DNA from: Omphalotus guepiniiformis
Lineage: Eukaryota > Basidiomycota > Agaricomycetes > Agaricales > Omphalotaceae
NCBI GenBank assembly: GCA_028554645.1
Contig: JAQOOI010000021.1
Coordinates: 1,860,001 to 1,924,000, forward strand
Length of the DNA stretch: 64,000 nt
Direction of reading: 5' to 3'
Part shown: one piece after another, positions 1 to 9,204 of the stretch
How the letters are laid out: the number at the start of each line of letters is the position of its first letter
How positions within the stretch are numbered: the first letter of the stretch is position 1
The notes under the pieces: model-generated
What the model was told of the DNA's origin: nothing
The model's database searches: none
Seen by the model: the letters and a program-made list of their open reading frames with translations, nothing else
Position numbers and translations under genes: made by a program

Positions 1-440
1 AAATCCCAGCTCGAAGGTAATAAGTAGTAACTAGACCCCTTTATTTATAAGTCTCGTGCCCTTACTTATCACTTCTGTGCCTCAGGCACTTATTTGTTCG
101 TTTCAACCAATCTTAGATGTTGATTTATTGAAATCTAAAACACTTAAGTTTCGTTTTTAGAAATTTCAAAATTCTATGTCCTAGATGGACTCCTCTCCCC
201 CAAACCAAAAGAAGTTCAGCGTCCCCGCTGCATATCTCGGCTAGTCCTTAGTTAAGTCCAGGGTGCCTTAATCAGTCGGGCATGTTACTTCGTCGAAGGG
301 ACCAGGAGTTCCGCTTTCAGTCAGAAAAGTATAAAGGAGGGTCGCCGAAGGTGGGTCCAAGTTATCAGTACACTTTAAGACCTTCAACCTGCATTCTCGA
401 CCTTACTTTCGTCTTCTTCTCGTTCATATTTCATCGTCAC
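1..440. other. Non-coding stretch upstream of the spliced gene
   Basis: No protein-coding signal is visible. A TATAAAG sequence at 330-336 lies 105 bp before the ATG at 441 and could be the TATA box of the rightward gene. A pyrimidine run at 190-201, read on the minus strand as a purine tract, could be the polypurine tract of the leftward retrotransposon, but the sequence next to it does not begin with the usual TG of an LTR. Confidence 0.35.
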
Positions 441-1765
441 ATGGCTCGAGGATCCAACAAGACCTGGCCCGAGAGGGATCAATGGTTAAAGGAGACTCAA
501 GAGGCCATTACTGCCGCTCAAGCCGTTCAAGCCTTCCCCAAAGCCAGTCCCAAGCTTCTAGGACCAGTCGTGACGGCTCTAGCCGATCATATGGTTTGTT
601 TATTATATTCTTCAGGCTTCGTCGAGCTCATATTTCTTCATAGTCAAAGCCTTTGAATGCCAAAGTGGTGGCCAAGGATGATATCGCCTTTGATACCTTC
701 CAGAAAGGACTCAACACTGTGATAGCTATTACAGAGATTGATGGGGTAAATCGTCCCTACCATCTAAATGGGCTCGAGGAGTTCTTTGCCAAGCTCGAGG
801 TGCTTCGACAGCCCACTCGCAAGCGCAAGGTAACTCTCCTCTTTCCTCATTAATCTTTACAAGCTTCATTCTATACTCTTCACAGAACGTTAAATCTCCT
901 CTTATCATCGAAGACGATGATGATGATGATGAGATCGAGTTCGTCGGAGGTCGGATTGCTTCTACTCCAGTAAGTATCCATATTTCTTAGGTCGAGACTC
1001 CGACTTGACCTAAGTTTAGGACTATAAAGCCGGACTCGCAGCCGCATTGGGTCTTTCTGCATCCATGCATGCCCCTTCTCAAGAATTAAGCCTTCCACCT
1101 GGCCTCAAGTTCAACAAGAAGGTCAGGGTAAGTGCGGTGTCTTCTTATCCATCATATTATAACTTCGCCGAACGTTCAGGACGTCGCGAATCGTTCTTCT
1201 ACTCTTTCATTGGCCCTCGGCGATGTACCTGGAATGGATGTACGTTCTCGTTCCTACCTCAAGGCCATGTATTACTTATCAGTTGCTCAGGATAACATTG
1301 CAGCTGCCAATGGCAAGCGCATTCGCCTCGAGCAACCCATTTCCGATCTTCGTGAGGATATTGAGGGTAAGTAAGCATGGGTTCTCCCTGTCTCGACCCT
1401 ACTGATCATATTGACCAGAGGATAAGACCCTACGAGAAGCCGCCATCGCTACAACTTTCCGTCATATCGCGCTCACTCCATATCTCGAACTGCCCAAGCT
1501 TAGCGTCGAAGCTTTACGCTCAGTTCTCAATTTCCTTCGTACCGAACAAGTCACTCTTCAGCATGCTGTACATTTCCATGCCAATCAATACCAGTTCGTT
1601 GTTAAACAGATGGACAACATTCAACGAGAGCAATTTAGTCGTCTCTCAGTCGAGGACAAGCAAACCGCTGATTCTTCATCTTCGGAGACCCCTCAAGATG
1701 CTACCATGGAGGAGGCTGGGTCTAGCTCGGCTGATACCACAGCTACCAACTCTAGCAGTGCCTAA
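441..1765 (+). CDS. Six-exon gene of unknown function, opposite strand to the retrotransposon
   Basis: Six exons join into one 354-residue frame: 441-593, 644-829, 886-969, 1020-1127, 1180-1366 and 1419-1765, each bounded by GT and AG with the phase preserved. The protein begins MARGSNKTWPERDQW, has an acidic patch (IIEDDDDDDEIEF) near residue 120, a long helical C-terminal half, and a Ser/Thr-rich tail. I recognise no domain; similar short hypothetical proteins may accompany transposons in mushroom genomes, but I cannot confirm this. The gene runs towards the 3' end of pol with 191 bp between the stop codons. Preserved splice sites and an unbroken frame suggest recent or continuing selection. 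Whether it is part of the element or host DNA beside it is unresolved. Confidence 0.65.
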
Positions 1766-1956
1766 GTAAGTTTCGTCGATCCCCATAATCTAGTTCTTTC
1801 TAATTGAATTGTTGTGAGAATAGGCGCTAGACCCTGTATTCAGAGTCTCCAACCTACTTTACACTCCCAACTCATGATATAGTTCATATACCTTCGTACA
1901 TATAACTCTTTTGAGTTTCTTATTACTGTCATTACTTCGAGCCTTCAGAATATCGA

Positions 1957-4900
1957 TTAAGTACCACTTCGACGCAATAGAACAAACTGTTTATTGCTTC
2001 TAGTTCGCACTCCAGTGATCTCTTCAGGTTCTGCGCTTAAATCCCTCTCAGGAGAAGGATGATCATCTTCTTCATCAGAATCATCTTCATATTCCTCATC
2101 CCGAGGCATTCTTAAGTTCGGAATGGAGTCAAAAATGTAATCTCGACTTTGTTCGTCGTAAGTATCCTCATCTTCGTTCACCATACGTTCTAACTGTTCT
2201 GCAGTAAGGTCTACGAGGTCTAGCACGTTCGTAGGTAGGTCTATAGGCTCATATCTTGCAAAATGCGGCAGTACGCGAAAGGCAGCAATCTTTTCTTTAA
2301 GTACCGAGCCATCCATTTCAGCAATAATGTAGGCACCACCCTTAGTTCGTCTGATGACAATCATAGGTCCTCTATACCTTGGATACATCTTCCTGTCCAA
2401 GCTCTTCTCAATTTGAGTGTTTCGAACTTGTACTAGAGTTCCAGGTTTGAAATCATAGTCTTTTATTACATGTTCATAATCTTGTTCAAACTTCTTCATA
2501 GTTCTTCTTTTCTCTTCGTCGACCCTGGAAATCATGCCCATAACATGAGTTCTATGCTTTGCCAAGGCTCTAGCCCTGTAGCCGATCAATTCTTCGTAAG
2601 TAAGGACTCTATCTGGTACTTCTACCAACCAAGTTGATTCTATAAGGTCTAGAGGCAGTATTGGTTCTGCTCCAGTTACTAAGAAGTAAGGAGAACATCC
2701 AAATCCTCTTCTAGTTGTTACTCTGTCTGCCCAAAGCACATGTTTGAGAAACCAGTACCAACGTTTAAGATCACCTCCCGTTGCTTTTACTAAAGCTTGA
2801 CGGATATCAAAGTGTGCTCTTTCAATCTTTCCATTGGCTTGAGAATTATAGGCTGAGATACGAATCCCTTTAATCCCATACTTCTCTTCCAGCCATTTCA
2901 ACATTGCAATCATGCTTCTAGCATTATCAGTTACCACTTCTTGAGGGCAACCCCATCTACATATTATATCTTCAAAGAACCATTCGCCTAAGGCTCGAGC
3001 TGTCTCATCTCTGATTGCTCGTCCCTCTGACCAAGAAGATAAAGCACATCGGCCATGTACAACGTTCTTACAGCCATTACTAGCCGGAGATACTTTGAAT
3101 ACATCCACATGTACCTTCTGGAACAGAGAAGGGGTGTGAGTAAGGGTAGGTGGTATTTTCAATAGCGCTAGAGCTCGATCTTGACATGCCTGACACGTTT
3201 TCACGAACCAGTTGACATCTCGCTCCAGTTCTGGCCACCAGAACCTCTTTTCTATCACAGCCTTCGTAGCATACATTCCTTTGTGTCCCAAATGATCATG
3301 AGCACTATGCAGGATATACATACGGCGTCCTTTCTCAACTATCAGCTGATGTTGTCCACCAACTTCATCATTTCTTCGATACATACGTCCTTTCTTGTCG
3401 ACGAAGTATCGAGACGCCTTCGAAAGAAATTTCTTTCGAGCTCGAGCATCCATCTCATCCAGCATATCCGATTCAGGATGCATTAAGAACTCTTTTATTC
3501 TTGGTAGCAGTCGATCTAGCTCAATCCCTATGGTAGTTCTATGTTCTTCCATATAAGGATGATCATGTTCCCATTCTTCTGTCGATTCAGGAGCTACTAG
3601 AACCTGTGCAAACTGGTCTAGAGTCTTTCCTTGTTCAAATAGTATGTGTTCTCGCCAGTAGGCGAATCTTCGTTCTTCTTCAATTAATTCTTGAATATCA
3701 TCTTCGAAGTCTTCTACTGACAAGGCTAGACCCTGTAAGTATCCACCTCTAGAGTCTATTTCATGCTTAAAGTCTTCAAAGTCATAAGGGCCCTGCTCAT
3801 TCTCATCTTCCTGACGAAACCGCAATGGTTCCCCATCATCTTCATCTAGATAATCTTCCTCTTCAGCAGGTAATCTCTCTGTTGGTTCACTACCCGGTGG
3901 TGGTCTAGATAGTCCATCAGGTCCATGTATAGACCCCTTGATATGTACCAATTCAAAGTGATACTTTCTTATTTCTTCAATCCAACGATTAATAGTTGCA
4001 TTTGGGCCACTACTTGGGTTATCTAACATCCCTTTTATGTAGCTAGCATCCGTTTCTACAGTTAGATCCCTACAACCATAAGTTTGGTAGTAAGTATGGG
4101 CTAGCGCGAGCTTGAGCCCATATAACTCTCTCTTAGGCTGTGAGAACCTTGCTTCTCGTTCATTTAATGTTATAGATCCAAAGTAGTTATAAAACTTCTT
4201 CTTAGGATCTTTAGGATCTCTTTGGTATAAATAATATCCTACAGCCATCCATGATGTATCCACTGCTAGAGTAATGCCGCTAGACAACGAATAATCAATT
4301 GGTTTCAATGCAGGAGCATTTCTAACGCCTTCTTTTAATAGCTCGACGGCTTCTAACTCTTTTTCTCCTATCTCAAAGGGAACTTGTGAACTAGTCATCC
4401 TCGTGAGGGGTCTAGCCTTCTTTGCATAGTCTTTAATGAACATCCTGAGTTGTCCTGCAGTCCCCAAGAATGATTTAACGTGTGTACGCTTCGTCCATTG
4501 AGTTGCATCCCATGACAAAATGGTCTTAGCCATCTTTTCTTCAGGTAATTCACCCTCATACGAGACTCTATGTCCCACAACATTTCCTTCTGCGCAGCAA
4601 ATGAATGCTTTAGGTCCTGAGAAGGTTCCTCCAGCATGTTTCATTCGTTGAACAATTCTATTCATATTTTGCATGTGTTCCCATACAAATCTTCTAATTC
4701 CACTGTTCTCAGGAATTGTTTCGTATCCTCCACCTTCGAGCTCATATCTAGTAGACGGTCCTTTCACTGGAACATCATCTATATAGGGTCTCGTTATGTG
4801 TGGAATTTCTTCTTTCAATATATAAGTGATATCATCATGATAGATTGGTACTGAGTTAGTCCAACCCATTGGTAGTTTTACAAGTCGGTGAGGGCCAAAA

Positions 4901-5832
4901 GGAGTTTGAAACGTCGTCAAATCCCTCGATCCCTCATCTACGAGCCTTTCATCATAGCCTACAAATACATCTAGCAGTCCAATACAAGATCTGCCTGCAA
5001 AGCTTCTAGCTATATCAGCCGTAGCAGGAGGTATGCCTGAGTGTTGAATTGTGACCTTATTTAACGGTTCTAGACTGTGTACTAGCCGTAAACTTTTGCC
5101 ATCTTTCTTCAAAACACAGAACCATCTGGATCTATAAGAGGAGCTCGAGGGTTCGTAGACCCCAGAATCAATCTTATCTTTAATTATTTTGCATACATCT
5201 CCATAGATCCCGGGCGGAATAGGTATATTCCTCTCGACCCATGGAGTATGTGGTATAACAGGAAATTTAACAGGTGGAAAGAACTCTGTCTTGAAAGTTC
5301 CCCCTTCTGAAGCTTCCCATGCAAAACCTTTCTCTTGTACCTTCATTAAGTGATGTACTAGCTTCATTTCTTCAGGCCATAAGAAGTCTTCATCATGATT
5401 CTTCTCAATAATAGCTTTTCTTTCTTCATTATAACGTTCTCCAGGTGTGAAGTCTGGTGGATTTGGTGACAAAGTCGGCATCCCTTCTAGCGGGTCACCA
5501 GTTATGTGCCTTTCTATCCTGAACTCTTCTGGAAGCGTAGTTTTTACTGGTTTCACTTTTATTGCCACAGGTTTGTACTTACTGCCGAATACTGCAAACG
5601 GTTTTCGAAATCTAGCCTTACTTCCACGAGGTAGGATCCTACAGTGTAAGTTTGGCATTCGCCGAACCATTTTCTCAGTTCGAGCAGCCGTATTGAATAC
5701 AGTAGCTGCCTCGAGACCCTCATACGCAGGTCTCGAAGGTACTTTCTCATCCTGTACTCTAGCTTCACGCCAAGTACAATATACCTTGCAATTATCTTCG
5801 GTTATTTCCTTCTTCATGTAGCTTTTAAGCAT
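1957..5832 (-). CDS. pol: Pol: reverse transcriptase, RNase H, integrase
   Basis: This 1291-residue frame copies element RNA into DNA and inserts it. Reverse transcriptase occupies roughly residues 200-400, with the active site written YIDD. RNase H follows, with AVDTSW, the Glu of KRELYG and VETDAS as catalytic acids. The integrase has an HH-CC zinc module (residues about 830-875, CQACQ at the end) and D,D,E residues in HVDVF, VTDNA and NGKIERAH. No chromodomain is visible after the integrase; the tail is acidic. The ATG at 5832 is probably not the real start: the same frame stays open rightwards to about 6098, overlapping the protease gene, so Pol is most likely made by ribosomal frameshifting at 6024-6030. 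No internal stop is seen. Confidence 0.92.
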   Translation of the reverse strand: MLKSYMKKEITEDNCKVYCTWREARVQDEKVPSRPAYEGLEAATVFNTAARTEKMVRRMPNLHCRILPRGSKARFRKPFAVFGSKYKPVAIKVKPVKTTLPEEFRIERHITGDPLEGMPTLSPNPPDFTPGERYNEERKAIIEKNHDEDFLWPEEMKLVHHLMKVQEKGFAWEASEGGTFKTEFFPPVKFPVIPHTPWVERNIPIPPGIYGDVCKIIKDKIDSGVYEPSSSSYRSRWFCVLKKDGKSLRLVHSLEPLNKVTIQHSGIPPATADIARSFAGRSCIGLLDVFVGYDERLVDEGSRDLTTFQTPFGPHRLVKLPMGWTNSVPIYHDDITYILKEEIPHITRPYIDDVPVKGPSTRYELEGGGYETIPENSGIRRFVWEHMQNMNRIVQRMKHAGGTFSGPKAFICCAEGNVVGHRVSYEGELPEEKMAKTILSWDATQWTKRTHVKSFLGTAGQLRMFIKDYAKKARPLTRMTSSQVPFEIGEKELEAVELLKEGVRNAPALKPIDYSLSSGITLAVDTSWMAVGYYLYQRDPKDPKKKFYNYFGSITLNEREARFSQPKRELYGLKLALAHTYYQTYGCRDLTVETDASYIKGMLDNPSSGPNATINRWIEEIRKYHFELVHIKGSIHGPDGLSRPPPGSEPTERLPAEEEDYLDEDDGEPLRFRQEDENEQGPYDFEDFKHEIDSRGGYLQGLALSVEDFEDDIQELIEEERRFAYWREHILFEQGKTLDQFAQVLVAPESTEEWEHDHPYMEEHRTTIGIELDRLLPRIKEFLMHPESDMLDEMDARARKKFLSKASRYFVDKKGRMYRRNDEVGGQHQLIVEKGRRMYILHSAHDHLGHKGMYATKAVIEKRFWWPELERDVNWFVKTCQACQDRALALLKIPPTLTHTPSLFQKVHVDVFKVSPASNGCKNVVHGRCALSSWSEGRAIRDETARALGEWFFEDIICRWGCPQEVVTDNARSMIAMLKWLEEKYGIKGIRISAYNSQANGKIERAHFDIRQALVKATGGDLKRWYWFLKHVLWADRVTTRRGFGCSPYFLVTGAEPILPLDLIESTWLVEVPDRVLTYEELIGYRARALAKHRTHVMGMISRVDEEKRRTMKKFEQDYEHVIKDYDFKPGTLVQVRNTQIEKSLDRKMYPRYRGPMIVIRRTKGGAYIIAEMDGSVLKEKIAAFRVLPHFARYEPIDLPTNVLDLVDLTAEQLERMVNEDEDTYDEQSRDYIFDSIPNLRMPRDEEYEDDSDEEDDHPSPERDLSAEPEEITGVRTRSNKQFVLLRRSGT

Positions 5833-6005
5833 AAGGGCAGCCTTGGGATCACTCTCTTCAATGCTAGCTCGAGATGCATATACATATGCCTCAGCCTTCT
5901 CATTATTAGAGAATGTCTCCTCATCAGGCAGTCTATACCCAGTTATTTCATATCTACCATCTTCTCCTAGGCCAATACTTACAGCAACCTCTCCCTGATG
6001 GCCTG

Positions 6006-7358
6006 TCAGATCTTCGAGGATTGAAAATTTCCATCTTGTGGACTTCTTTCCTCTTCTGCAGCTTTTTGGGTAGCTGGTGTAAGTTTTTCTTCTCCTTCAG
6101 GCTTCGGTCCAATACCTCTGCCTCGTTCATATGTTCCCATTGTGCAGGTCATGCCAGAATTAGGGTCTCGAATCGTTAATTCTTGACTTCCATCCTTATT
6201 TGTCTTAATATTACTTTCTGTTAAAACATCGAAGGGTCTTCCCAACAGAACTTTATATGGAGCTTTATCCATCACATGAATCTGCATATAAACGACTATT
6301 TCACCAAAGGTAAACGGTACGTTCCTAGCTAGACCCCTGGTTGGGCTTAGCTGTCCACTAGCACTTTGCATATGGATAACAGTCTTTGGATCCCAGGCTA
6401 GACCTAGTCCCATTGCTATATCCGTGTCCATTGATACTATTTGAGACCCACTGTCAAGTATACACTCGACTGGCCCTTGTTTATTAATATCAGGAAAGAT
6501 AACTCGCAGACTATCACTTGGTCTGGCTACAATGATAATCTTTCCTCGTTCAGATGGCGGAACATCTTCGAGATATTGTTCTACAACATCTACATGGACT
6601 AAAGATCCTGTTTGCAAGCCGCTCGAGCCTTCGAGGACCTGTACAAAGCAGTCTCCCCATGCTAGATCATCAATATCCACTACTTGAGTGTCATATGGCA
6701 AAGAGATAGAATCCTCAGGTAGATCAGTGTCTTCTGGGTTTTCCTCGTCTCTAATCTCTTGTACAAATGCCTTTAGAGGCCTCTTATATACTCGACTATT
6801 CTTAGTCTTTCTATTCAATATTTTCTGCAAAGTAGGGGAAATAGCAATTACTTCTTCCATACTTATAGGTATTTCACTCTTTAATATCTTCGTTGCAACT
6901 TCTTCAGCAACTCCAGGCCTGTACACGCCACTTTGTAGTTTGTATTCAGGTCCCTTAGGCAAATCAAATGTTACTTTCTTCTTCGCCGAGCCTCGAGACT
7001 CTTCTATATCCACACTAGGTGTTCTAGCGGTCACTGGGGACGTTTCTAGACCCTCCTTTGGTGGTTGGATTCGTCTCTCAATAGGCTTTATGTTATCAAA
7101 TGGTCTTTTATTTAAGTTTTTGGTTTCCGGGACGTTATGCGCGGGCGCCTCTTTGCCTAATTCGGGCTCAGGGGTTTCCAACGACTCATCCGTCATGTTT
7201 ATGGGTTTATACAAGTGTCGATTAAAGTTCTTAGGACGCTCTAGCACCACTTCGAGGCGTCTAGACGTCTTTCCAGCATTATCTTCCTCCGGAGCTTTGC
7301 TGGGAACAGGGCTAGGTAACTTCTTTGCACCAACTAGCACCTGTTTAAGCTCCTTCAT
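6006..7358 (-). CDS. Retroviral-type aspartic protease region (Pro)
   Basis: A 450-residue frame lies between Gag and Pol. Its last third holds the protease: ILDSGSQ supplies the catalytic Asp in the D-[ST]-G setting, and VLLGRPF matches the later strand of retropepsin-like folds. The first 250 residues are charged, Pro-rich and probably disordered. The frame is -1 to Gag and opens inside the end of gag; Pol is in turn -1 to it. The ATG at 7358 lies only 8 nt after the Gag stop, so re-initiation is an alternative to frameshifting. The mature enzyme would cut the Gag-Pro-Pol polyprotein. Assignment rests on the two motifs and the position between Gag and RT. Confidence 0.85.
   Translation of the reverse strand: MKELKQVLVGAKKLPSPVPSKAPEEDNAGKTSRRLEVVLERPKNFNRHLYKPINMTDESLETPEPELGKEAPAHNVPETKNLNKRPFDNIKPIERRIQPPKEGLETSPVTARTPSVDIEESRGSAKKKVTFDLPKGPEYKLQSGVYRPGVAEEVATKILKSEIPISMEEVIAISPTLQKILNRKTKNSRVYKRPLKAFVQEIRDEENPEDTDLPEDSISLPYDTQVVDIDDLAWGDCFVQVLEGSSGLQTGSLVHVDVVEQYLEDVPPSERGKIIIVARPSDSLRVIFPDINKQGPVECILDSGSQIVSMDTDIAMGLGLAWDPKTVIHMQSASGQLSPTRGLARNVPFTFGEIVVYMQIHVMDKAPYKVLLGRPFDVLTESNIKTNKDGSQELTIRDPNSGMTCTMGTYERGRGIGPKPEGEEKLTPATQKAAEEERSPQDGNFQSSKI
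6024..6030 (-). promoter_or_regulatory. Canonical -1 frameshift heptamer, Pro to Pol
   Basis: Read on the minus strand the bases are A AAT TTT, placed exactly in the X XXY YYZ phase of the protease frame (codons GGA AAT TTT). The protease stop codon follows 15 nt after the heptamer. A slip of one base back enters the Pol frame, which is open from here through the whole RT-integrase region. Both frames overlap for about 95 nt, the usual design of a -1 site. Confidence 0.75.
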
Positions 7359-7366
7359 CGAAAGTA

Positions 7367-9034
7367 TTAGTTTTTCGAACCTCCAGGAGTGTTTATAGAC
7401 ACTTGTCCATCAGACAAGGCCTTATACTCAACTCCCATCCTTTCTAGCTGTTCAAGTACTTGTACAGCCAATGTATCAACTTCATTATTTTCCATTCCCA
7501 GGGGGCTAGCTTCGTGCAGCTGCACCTGGTATGCATTTGGCATAGATTCTACTTCATATAAGAACTGATCTGGGTGGACTTCTACATCCCATCCCTTCTC
7601 TTTTGCAATTTTCTCAATCTTTTCTTTTCTAGTCTCTTTATCTCCTTCATTTATCCAAGGAAGTGGCGAACCATCCTTTAGTTCCCATCTATTCCTCGCA
7701 TTTCGCTTCATCCATCCCTTACTTACAAAGTGATGTTGAGCTGGACAGTCTTGTGAACCATGTCCTCTGCCTCCACACATGAAACAAGCTAGATCACGGG
7801 CAGGCATAACTCTACTCGTGTCCAGAAGTCCTCTGTTAGGCATAGAAGACATACCAACATTCGTCGAAGACGCTAGACCCATATTTCCAGTGTTTCTACT
7901 TGACATTTGTACCATCCTTATCAAGGACTTCATCATCTCTTGATTCTGGTTCGTCATAGTGTCTAGCTTCTGGTGAATGGTCTTAATTTTCGTCTCGTTA
8001 TCATCTACTGTGTACGAAATCTTTCGTTCCCACTCATTCTGTGCTTCTTCCTGCTTTATAGCAGTTAACCTGTCAGTCATAGATGGTCGGCTCGAGAGGG
8101 GTCTAGCTCCAGTGTTTATGACACCTGGTAGGCTCCAACTCGCTCCTACATCATATAATTCCTCAGGAGGAATAGCACATACAGCTTTTGCAGCTTTTAC
8201 AACTTGCTCTAGAGTCCAAGGATCATCTCTTCGACGAACCCCTTCTCCAGTACCATTAGTTGATAATTTTCGAATAACTCTCTTTCTAAACTGTTCTTCT
8301 AGAGCAGCTAGATATCCTTGTACTGCCTCGAAGTTCGAGATGACAGCATGTCCACTCATTAACTTCTTTGCTTCAATCTGATACGCCCTCGAGAAGGCCA
8401 AAAGCTTCTCTAGTTGACCAGATGGCACTAGCATGTACTTTTCAATTACACTCATGAGCCTCTGCTTCGAGCCATATCCGTCCTTATCACTAGAATCCGG
8501 ATAGCAGTCAAGCAAGGCAACTCTAAATGTTTCCCAATCATCTCCTGAAGCTGCATCAAGCGTAGCTAGCTCCTTTCTCGTCTCATAAGTCATGTATTTC
8601 AAGGCTAGATGGATCTTCGCCATCTCAGATCTGATATTTAAAGTCCTAAAGATTTCCTCTAAGTCCTCGAGCCATCCTGCAAGTTTCTCAGGACGATCTC
8701 TATCAAATATGGGTGCCTTCTTTGAGACTTTCGGTAACTGCTCGTTTTGTACTTCGGCGAGCACCTCAGCAGGTAGCTCTCGTAAGTATGCATCTACTAC
8801 TTCAGTTTGTTGAGGTCGGCGCGGCCGATTTCCTCCAGGATTTCGATTTGCCGCAGCCTCATCAATATTTGGTTGTCTCTGCTGCTGTGGGTTTCGCCCT
8901 TGACCAGTAGGTCCAGCAGTAGTATTATTTCCTTCATCAGGCATGTTTGTAAAATCAGAGAATTCAGGACTTGGTAGTCTTATATCTCCTATAACTTCGT
9001 TTGTTCCTCTATACCTCTCTCTAGACAGAGGCAA
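7367..9034 (-). CDS. gag: Gag capsid/nucleocapsid protein
   Basis: This frame ends with a CCHC zinc knuckle, CFMCGGRGHGSQDC, about two-thirds along, which binds RNA in Gag proteins. Before it, the segment around residues 100-240 has the helical, Trp- and Leu-containing pattern of a retrotransposon capsid (WLEDLEEIFRTL and so on). A Gln/Asn/Pro-rich linker precedes the capsid. The first ATG in frame is at 8944; the codons from 9034 down to there, and further up to about 9200, are open but contain no ATG, so the start could be at 8944 or come from a spliced or non-ATG leader. The stop TAA follows directly on a possible slippery sequence. Confidence 0.88.
   Translation of the reverse strand: MPLSRERYRGTNEVIGDIRLPSPEFSDFTNMPDEGNNTTAGPTGQGRNPQQQRQPNIDEAAANRNPGGNRPRRPQQTEVVDAYLRELPAEVLAEVQNEQLPKVSKKAPIFDRDRPEKLAGWLEDLEEIFRTLNIRSEMAKIHLALKYMTYETRKELATLDAASGDDWETFRVALLDCYPDSSDKDGYGSKQRLMSVIEKYMLVPSGQLEKLLAFSRAYQIEAKKLMSGHAVISNFEAVQGYLAALEEQFRKRVIRKLSTNGTGEGVRRRDDPWTLEQVVKAAKAVCAIPPEELYDVGASWSLPGVINTGARPLSSRPSMTDRLTAIKQEEAQNEWERKISYTVDDNETKIKTIHQKLDTMTNQNQEMMKSLIRMVQMSSRNTGNMGLASSTNVGMSSMPNRGLLDTSRVMPARDLACFMCGGRGHGSQDCPAQHHFVSKGWMKRNARNRWELKDGSPLPWINEGDKETRKEKIEKIAKEKGWDVEVHPDQFLYEVESMPNAYQVQLHEASPLGMENNEVDTLAVQVLEQLERMGVEYKALSDGQVSINTPGGSKN
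7370..7376 (-). promoter_or_regulatory. Candidate -1 frameshift site, Gag to Pro
   Basis: On the minus strand Gag ends TCG AAA AAC TAA. The heptamer G AAA AAC is one base from the strong signal A AAA AAC and is in the right phase, with the stop codon immediately after. The -1 frame continues directly into the protease gene. Because the first base departs from consensus, re-initiation at the ATG 8 nt downstream of the stop remains possible. Confidence 0.5.
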
Positions 9035-9204
9035 GTTGTTTCGAACAGGGATTCTACTACGACGAGGGGGTCTAGATTCGAATATTAATTCTTCTTGTCC
9101 AGCCTCACGGGAATTTCGTGTAGTTCTAGGTTTTCCACGACGGCTAGAGTCACTAATCTTTGCAAGAGACTCGGATTCGAAGTAGAATACCTTGAAGTGT
9201 TATG

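Noticed and set aside
190..201. Purine tract on the minus strand as polypurine tract and 3' LTR edge of the gypsy element
   Set aside because: The adjoining sequence does not start with TG and has no counterpart near the right end of the element.
3181..8813. Plus-strand open frames of 70-236 codons opposite pol, pro and gag
   Set aside because: They are shadows of the coding strand, with no motifs and no splice support.
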